Part shown: positions 7,307 to 10,821 of the stretch, piece after piece | How positions within the stretch are numbered: position 1 is the first letter of the stretch | Layout: each line of letters opens with the position of its first letter | NCBI GenBank assembly: GCA_035486355.1 | Contig: DATHNE010000094.1 | Span: 1 to 10,821 of the forward strand | DNA length: 10,821 nt | Reading direction: 5' to 3' | Origin: Palsa-883 sp035486355 | GTDB taxonomy: Bacteria; Pseudomonadota; Alphaproteobacteria; Acetobacterales; Acetobacteraceae | Translations under genes and position numbers: made by a program | Notes under the pieces: model-generated | What the model was told of the DNA's origin: nothing | Databases searched by the model: none | The model's input: the letters and a program-made list of their open reading frames with translations, nothing else

Positions 7307-9342
7307 CAAAGGTCACCGTCGACGGCATCGAGGTCGAGGTCCCCAACGGCTCCAACGTGCTGCAGGCCTGCGAGGCTGCTGGCAAGGAGGTGCCGCGCTT
7401 CTGCTATCATGACCGGCTGTCGGTGGCCGGCAACTGCAGAATGTGTCTGGTCGAGATCGAGAAGGCGCCGCCAAAGCCGATCTCGTCGTGCTCCTGGCCG
7501 GTGGCCGATGGCATGGTGGTGCACACCGACAGCCCGATGGTGCGCAACGCGCGCCGCGGGGTGATGGAATTCCTACTGATCAACCATCCGCTGGATTGCC
7601 CGATCTGCGACCAGGGCGGCGAGTGCGACCTGCAGGACCAGGCGATGGGCTACGGCTCCGACCATTCGCGTTATGCCGAGAACAAGCGCGCGGTGAAGGA
7701 CAAGGATCTTGGCCCGCTGGTGAAGACGGTGATGACGCGCTGCATCCATTGCACGCGCTGCATCCGGTTCATCACGGAAGTGGCGGGCGTGCCCGATCTC
7801 GGTGCCACCGCACGCGGCGAGAGCATGGAAGTTGGCACCTATGTCGAGAAGGCGCTGTCGTCGGAGCTGTCGGGCAATATCATCGATCTGTGTCCGGTGG
7901 GTGCATTGACGTCGAAGCCGTATGCGTTTGTGGCGCGGTCGTGGGAGCTGAAGAAGACCGACAGCGTGGATGTGCTGGATGCGGTGGGGACCAATATCCG
8001 CATCGATGCGCGTGGGCCGGAGGTGCTGCGCATCCTGCCGCGCGTCAACGAGGACGTGAACGAGGAGTGGCTTGCCGATAAATCGCGCTTCGCGCTGGAT
8101 GGACTGAAACGCAAGCGGCTTGATCGACCGTGGGCGCGGCGCGACGGCAAGTTGCATGCCGCGAGCTGGCCGGAGGCGTTTGATGCGATCGCGGCGAAGG
8201 CGAAGGGGCTGGCGGGAGACCGGATCGGCGCCATCGCGGGCGATCTGTGCGATGCCGAAAGTATGCTGGCGCTGAAGGATCTGATGGTGGCGCTGGGGTC
8301 ACCAAACGTCGATTGCCGGCAGGATGGTGCGGCACTCGACGCGTCGCGGCGGGACTACTATTGCTTCAATACCTCGATTGCCGGGATCGAGGAGGCGGAC
8401 GCGATCCTGCTGATTGGTACCAATCCGCGCAAGGAAGCGCCGGTGTTGAATGCGCGCATCCGCAAGCGCTGGATGGCCGGCGGCTGCACGATTGGGCTGA
8501 TCGGTGAGGCCGCGAACCTGACCTATGACGTAATGATGGTCGGTGCCGGGCCGGATACGATTATGGGCGGATTCACGCAAGTGCTGCGCGACGCAAAGAA
8601 GCCGATGGTCATCGTGGGGCAGGGGGCTCTGGCTCGCCCGGATGGCGCGGCGGTGCTGGCTGCGGCGTGGAAGCTGGCGGCGGATGTCGGCGCACTGAGC
8701 GCGGATTGGCACGGGTTCAACGTGCTGCATACCGTGGGCGGGCGCGTAGGTGGCCTGGATGTCGGGTTCGTCCCGGGGCCGGGCGGGAAGTCGGTCGCGC
8801 AAATGCTGGGTGGCGGTGTCGACCTGCTGTGGTTACTGGCTGCGGATGAAGTCGACACGTCGAAGATCGGGGCCAACACATTCGTGGTGTATCAGGGCCA
8901 TCATGGCGATGCCGGCGCGGCGCGCGCAGATGTGATCCTGCCGGGTGCGGCCTATACCGAGAAGAACGGGACCTATGTGAACACCGAAGGACGGGTGCAG
9001 CGCGGGTTTCTCGCGGTCTATCCGCCTGGTGAGGCGCGCGAGGATTGGACGATCCTGCGCGCGTTCAGTCAGGTCGCCGGGCAGCCGTTGCCGTATGACG
9101 ATCTAGGCGCGCTACGGCGGCGGCTAGAGCAGTTGAATCCCGTGTTCGGCCGCGTCGGCTTTCTGCCCCGCTTCGGTTGCTCTGACGTGACCTCGCCGGC
9201 GGGTAATCCGGCCGCTGTTAGTGCCACGCCGTTCGTTGCGGCAGTGACGAATTACTACCAAACCGACCCGATCAGCCGCGCCAGCCCGACCATGGCCGAA
9301 TGCGCCGGAGTGTTCGCGCCGGCGCGGCTGGCGGCGGAGTAG
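7303..9342 (+). CDS. nuoG: NADH-quinone oxidoreductase subunit G (75 kDa)
   Basis: NuoG (NDUFS1) is the largest subunit of the NADH module and conducts electrons from NuoF towards NuoI. The 679-residue product begins with a ferredoxin-like domain with N1b [2Fe-2S] ligands Cys34, Cys45, Cys48 and Cys63. N5 has the unusual His ligand: His95, Cys99, Cys102 and Cys108 (NHPLDCPICDQGGEC). N4 has Cys147, Cys150, Cys153 and Cys197. From about 215 on it is a degenerate molybdopterin-oxidoreductase fold with no visible cofactor residues. The N7 cysteines found in E. coli and Thermus are absent, as in mitochondria and other alphaproteobacteria. ATG 7303 is four bases after nuoF, with GGAG seven bases upstream. 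The frame extends 13 codons further up, but without the conserved N-terminus. Confidence 0.98.
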   Translation: MAKVTVDGIEVEVPNGSNVLQACEAAGKEVPRFCYHDRLSVAGNCRMCLVEIEKAPPKPISSCSWPVADGMVVHTDSPMVRNARRGVMEFLLINHPLDCPICDQGGECDLQDQAMGYGSDHSRYAENKRAVKDKDLGPLVKTVMTRCIHCTRCIRFITEVAGVPDLGATARGESMEVGTYVEKALSSELSGNIIDLCPVGALTSKPYAFVARSWELKKTDSVDVLDAVGTNIRIDARGPEVLRILPRVNEDVNEEWLADKSRFALDGLKRKRLDRPWARRDGKLHAASWPEAFDAIAAKAKGLAGDRIGAIAGDLCDAESMLALKDLMVALGSPNVDCRQDGAALDASRRDYYCFNTSIAGIEEADAILLIGTNPRKEAPVLNARIRKRWMAGGCTIGLIGEAANLTYDVMMVGAGPDTIMGGFTQVLRDAKKPMVIVGQGALARPDGAAVLAAAWKLAADVGALSADWHGFNVLHTVGGRVGGLDVGFVPGPGGKSVAQMLGGGVDLLWLLAADEVDTSKIGANTFVVYQGHHGDAGAARADVILPGAAYTEKNGTYVNTEGRVQRGFLAVYPPGEAREDWTILRAFSQVAGQPLPYDDLGALRRRLEQLNPVFGRVGFLPRFGCSDVTSPAGNPAAVSATPFVAAVTNYYQTDPISRASPTMAECAGVFAPARLAAE

Positions 9343-9350
9343 CGCGATGG
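9329..9350 (+). repeat. 22-base repeat, copy 2, nuoG/nuoH junction
   Basis: Exact copy of 7285-7306. It again spans the Ala-Ala-Glu-stop end of the upstream gene, GGAG (9336-9339), the CGCG gap and the ATG of the next gene, here nuoH. The two copies are 2044 bases apart. Confidence 0.95.
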
Positions 9351-10378
9351 AGATGATTGTCGCGTTCCTGCAGACGCCTATCGGGCACGTCATCCTGCTG
9401 GCGCTGGAGGCGTTGGCGTTGCTGGTGCCGTTGCTGATCGGTGTCGCCTACCTCACCTATGCTGAGCGCAAGGTGCTGGCGGCGATGCAGTTGCGCAAAG
9501 GGCCGAATGTGGTTGGCCCGTTCGGCTTGTGGCAGCCGTTCGCCGACGCGGTGAAGATGCTGATGAAGGAGACCATCATTCCTTCGGGCAGCAATCCGCT
9601 GCTGTTCCTGATGGCGCCGATGCTCACCTTCGCGCTGGCGATGATGGCCTGGGCGGTGATCCCGGTGAACGACGGCTGGGCGATCGCCAATATCAACGTC
9701 GGTGTGTTGTACTTGTTTGCGATTTCCTCGTTGGGTGTCTATGGCGTGATGATTTCAGGGTGGGCATCAAATTCGAAATACGCCTTCCTGGGTGCGTTGC
9801 GCAGTGCGGCGCAGATGGTGAGTTACGAGGTCTCGATGGGCTTCGTCATCGTTACCGTGCTGCTGATGGCGGGTAGCCTAAACCTGAATGATATCGTGCT
9901 GGCGCAGCGGAACCTGTGGTTCTGCATCCCATTATTTCCGATGTTCATCATCTTCTTCATCTCGACGTTGGCGGAGACCAATCGCGCGCCGTTCGACCTG
10001 CCGGAAGGGGAGAGCGAGATCGTGGCGGGGTTCTTCGTCGAGTATTCGTCGATGAGCTTCGCGCTGTTCTTCCTCGGCGAATACGCCAACATGTTTCTGA
10101 TGAGCGCAATGACCACTATCCTGTTCCTGGGTGGCTGGCTGGCGCCGTTCAATGTCGAGCCGTTCACCTGGATTCCGGGGCCGTTCTGGTTCATCGGGAA
10201 GATCTGCGTTGTGCTGTTCGTGTTCCTGTGGGTGCGCGCGACGTTCCCGCGCTACCGCTACGATCAGTTGATGCGCTTGGGGTGGAAGGTGTTCCTGCCG
10301 GCATCGCTGGTGTGGCTGGTGCTGACCGCTGGGGTGATGACGATGATCCACGCGGGGGTGTTCAGCCATGGCGTGTGA
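9347..10378 (+). CDS. nuoH: NADH-quinone oxidoreductase subunit H (ND1)
   Basis: NuoH (ND1) is the membrane subunit that forms the entrance of the quinone channel and links it to the proton-pumping antiporter-like subunits. The 343-residue product is very hydrophobic with about eight membrane helices (roughly 14-38, 84-106, 116-137, 160-178, 190-208, 235-262, 280-299 and 316-337). Hallmarks are the cytoplasmic loop AERKVLAAMQLRKGPNVVGP (39-58) and AETNRAPFDLPEGESE (209-224), the acidic loop lining the quinone tunnel. ATG 9347 lies four bases after nuoG with GGAG seven bases upstream. A gap of 25 bases follows before nuoI, the longest inside the operon. Confidence 0.98.
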   Translation: MEMIVAFLQTPIGHVILLALEALALLVPLLIGVAYLTYAERKVLAAMQLRKGPNVVGPFGLWQPFADAVKMLMKETIIPSGSNPLLFLMAPMLTFALAMMAWAVIPVNDGWAIANINVGVLYLFAISSLGVYGVMISGWASNSKYAFLGALRSAAQMVSYEVSMGFVIVTVLLMAGSLNLNDIVLAQRNLWFCIPLFPMFIIFFISTLAETNRAPFDLPEGESEIVAGFFVEYSSMSFALFFLGEYANMFLMSAMTTILFLGGWLAPFNVEPFTWIPGPFWFIGKICVVLFVFLWVRATFPRYRYDQLMRLGWKVFLPASLVWLVLTAGVMTMIHAGVFSHGV

Positions 10379-10403
10379 CCTGAGCCGCGAGGAGACCTGA
10401 CCG

Positions 10404-10821
10404 ATGGCATTCCTCGATCGCACCGCACGCAGTCTGTTGTTATGGGAGCTGATGTCCGGCATGGCGCTGACCATGCGCTACTTCTTTAAGCCCAAGGCCA
10501 CCATCAATTACCCCTACGAAAAAGGCCCGCTCAGCCCGCGCTTCAAGGGCGAGCACGCGCTGCGCCGCTACCCGAACGGCGAAGAACGCTGCATTGCCTG
10601 CAAGCTGTGCGAGGCGGTGTGTCCGGCGCAGGCGATCACCATCGAGGCTGAGCCGCGCGATGACGGCTCGCGCCGCACCACGCGCTATGACATCGATATG
10701 ACCAAGTGCATCTACTGTGGGCTGTGCGAGGAAGCCTGCCCTGTGGATGCGATCGTCGAGGGGCCGAATTTCGAGTTCGCCACCGAGACGCGCGAAGAGC
10801 TCATGTACAACAAGGACAAGC
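10404..10821 (+). CDS. nuoI: NADH-quinone oxidoreductase subunit I, 3' end beyond the window
   Basis: NuoI (TYKY/NDUFS8) carries the two [4Fe-4S] clusters N6a and N6b, which pass electrons from NuoG to N2 in NuoB. The window holds the first 139 codons, most of the protein, given a usual length near 160. Two ferredoxin motifs C-x2-C-x2-C-x3-CP are complete: Cys63, 66, 69 and 73 (CIACKLCEAVCP) and Cys102, 105, 108 and 112 (CIYCGLCEEACP). The N-terminal segment MAFLDRTARSLLLWEL is amphipathic and fits the membrane-surface helix of the family. ATG 10404 has a strong AGGAGA (10390-10395) eight bases upstream, the best ribosome site in the operon, as might be needed after the 25-base gap. No premature stop occurs before the window edge. 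Confidence 0.97.
   Translation, partial: MAFLDRTARSLLLWELMSGMALTMRYFFKPKATINYPYEKGPLSPRFKGEHALRRYPNGEERCIACKLCEAVCPAQAITIEAEPRDDGSRRTTRYDIDMTKCIYCGLCEEACPVDAIVEGPNFEFATETREELMYNKDK

Noticed and set aside
10368..10400. 10-codon frame bridging nuoH and nuoI (MACDLSREET)
   Set aside because: It starts inside nuoH without a ribosome site and ends before the strong nuoI ribosome site can couple to it; most likely chance.

Overview
The window looks like a piece of the chromosome of a GC-rich alphaproteobacterium, most likely from the Rhodospirillales/Acetobacteraceae side. The reasons are mitochondrion-like complex I subunits, separate nuoC and nuoD genes, no N7 cluster in NuoG, GTG starts and CCA-encoding tRNA genes. 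The taxonomic placement is inference from the proteins; no search was run. All protein genes lie on the plus strand and the coding density is very high.

Layout. Positions 1-1574 hold the C-terminal two thirds of the ATP-dependent protease Lon. A 216-base gap follows, with a very long GC-rich hairpin (1602-1664) and a candidate promoter. Then come hupB (HU protein, 1791-2063), a hairpin built from tandem 7-base repeats (2062-2132), tRNA-Val(UAC) at 2133-2207, a good promoter (2240-2268) and tRNA-Asp(GUC) at 2287-2363. A 196-base leader (2364-2559) precedes the NADH:quinone oxidoreductase (complex I) operon: nuoA, nuoB, nuoC, nuoD, nuoE, nuoF, nuoG, nuoH and the start of nuoI, which runs off the right edge at 10821.

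How the genes work together. NuoE, NuoF and NuoG form the NADH-oxidising module (FMN and clusters N1a, N3, N1b, N4, N5). NuoB, NuoC, NuoD and NuoI form the connecting arm that carries electrons through N6a/N6b and N2 to quinone. NuoA and NuoH are membrane subunits next to the quinone channel. The remaining proton-pumping subunits (nuoJ-N) presumably lie to the right. The nuo genes are 2-25 bases apart, or overlapping, and read as one transcription unit. Lon and HU are a stress protease and a nucleoid protein with no direct role in complex I.

I see no undescribed multi-gene system, mobile element, CRISPR array or defence locus. The coding content is ordinary housekeeping. The features worth a second look are non-coding: the two long hairpins bracketing hupB, the heptamer repeat array, an 11-base direct repeat spaced 42 bases around the candidate nuo promoter, a short leader ORF with a hairpin touching the nuoA start, a partial duplication of the tRNA-Asp 3' end, and an exact 22-base repeat spanning the nuoF/nuoG and nuoG/nuoH junctions. 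No gene-free stretch exceeds 300 bases.
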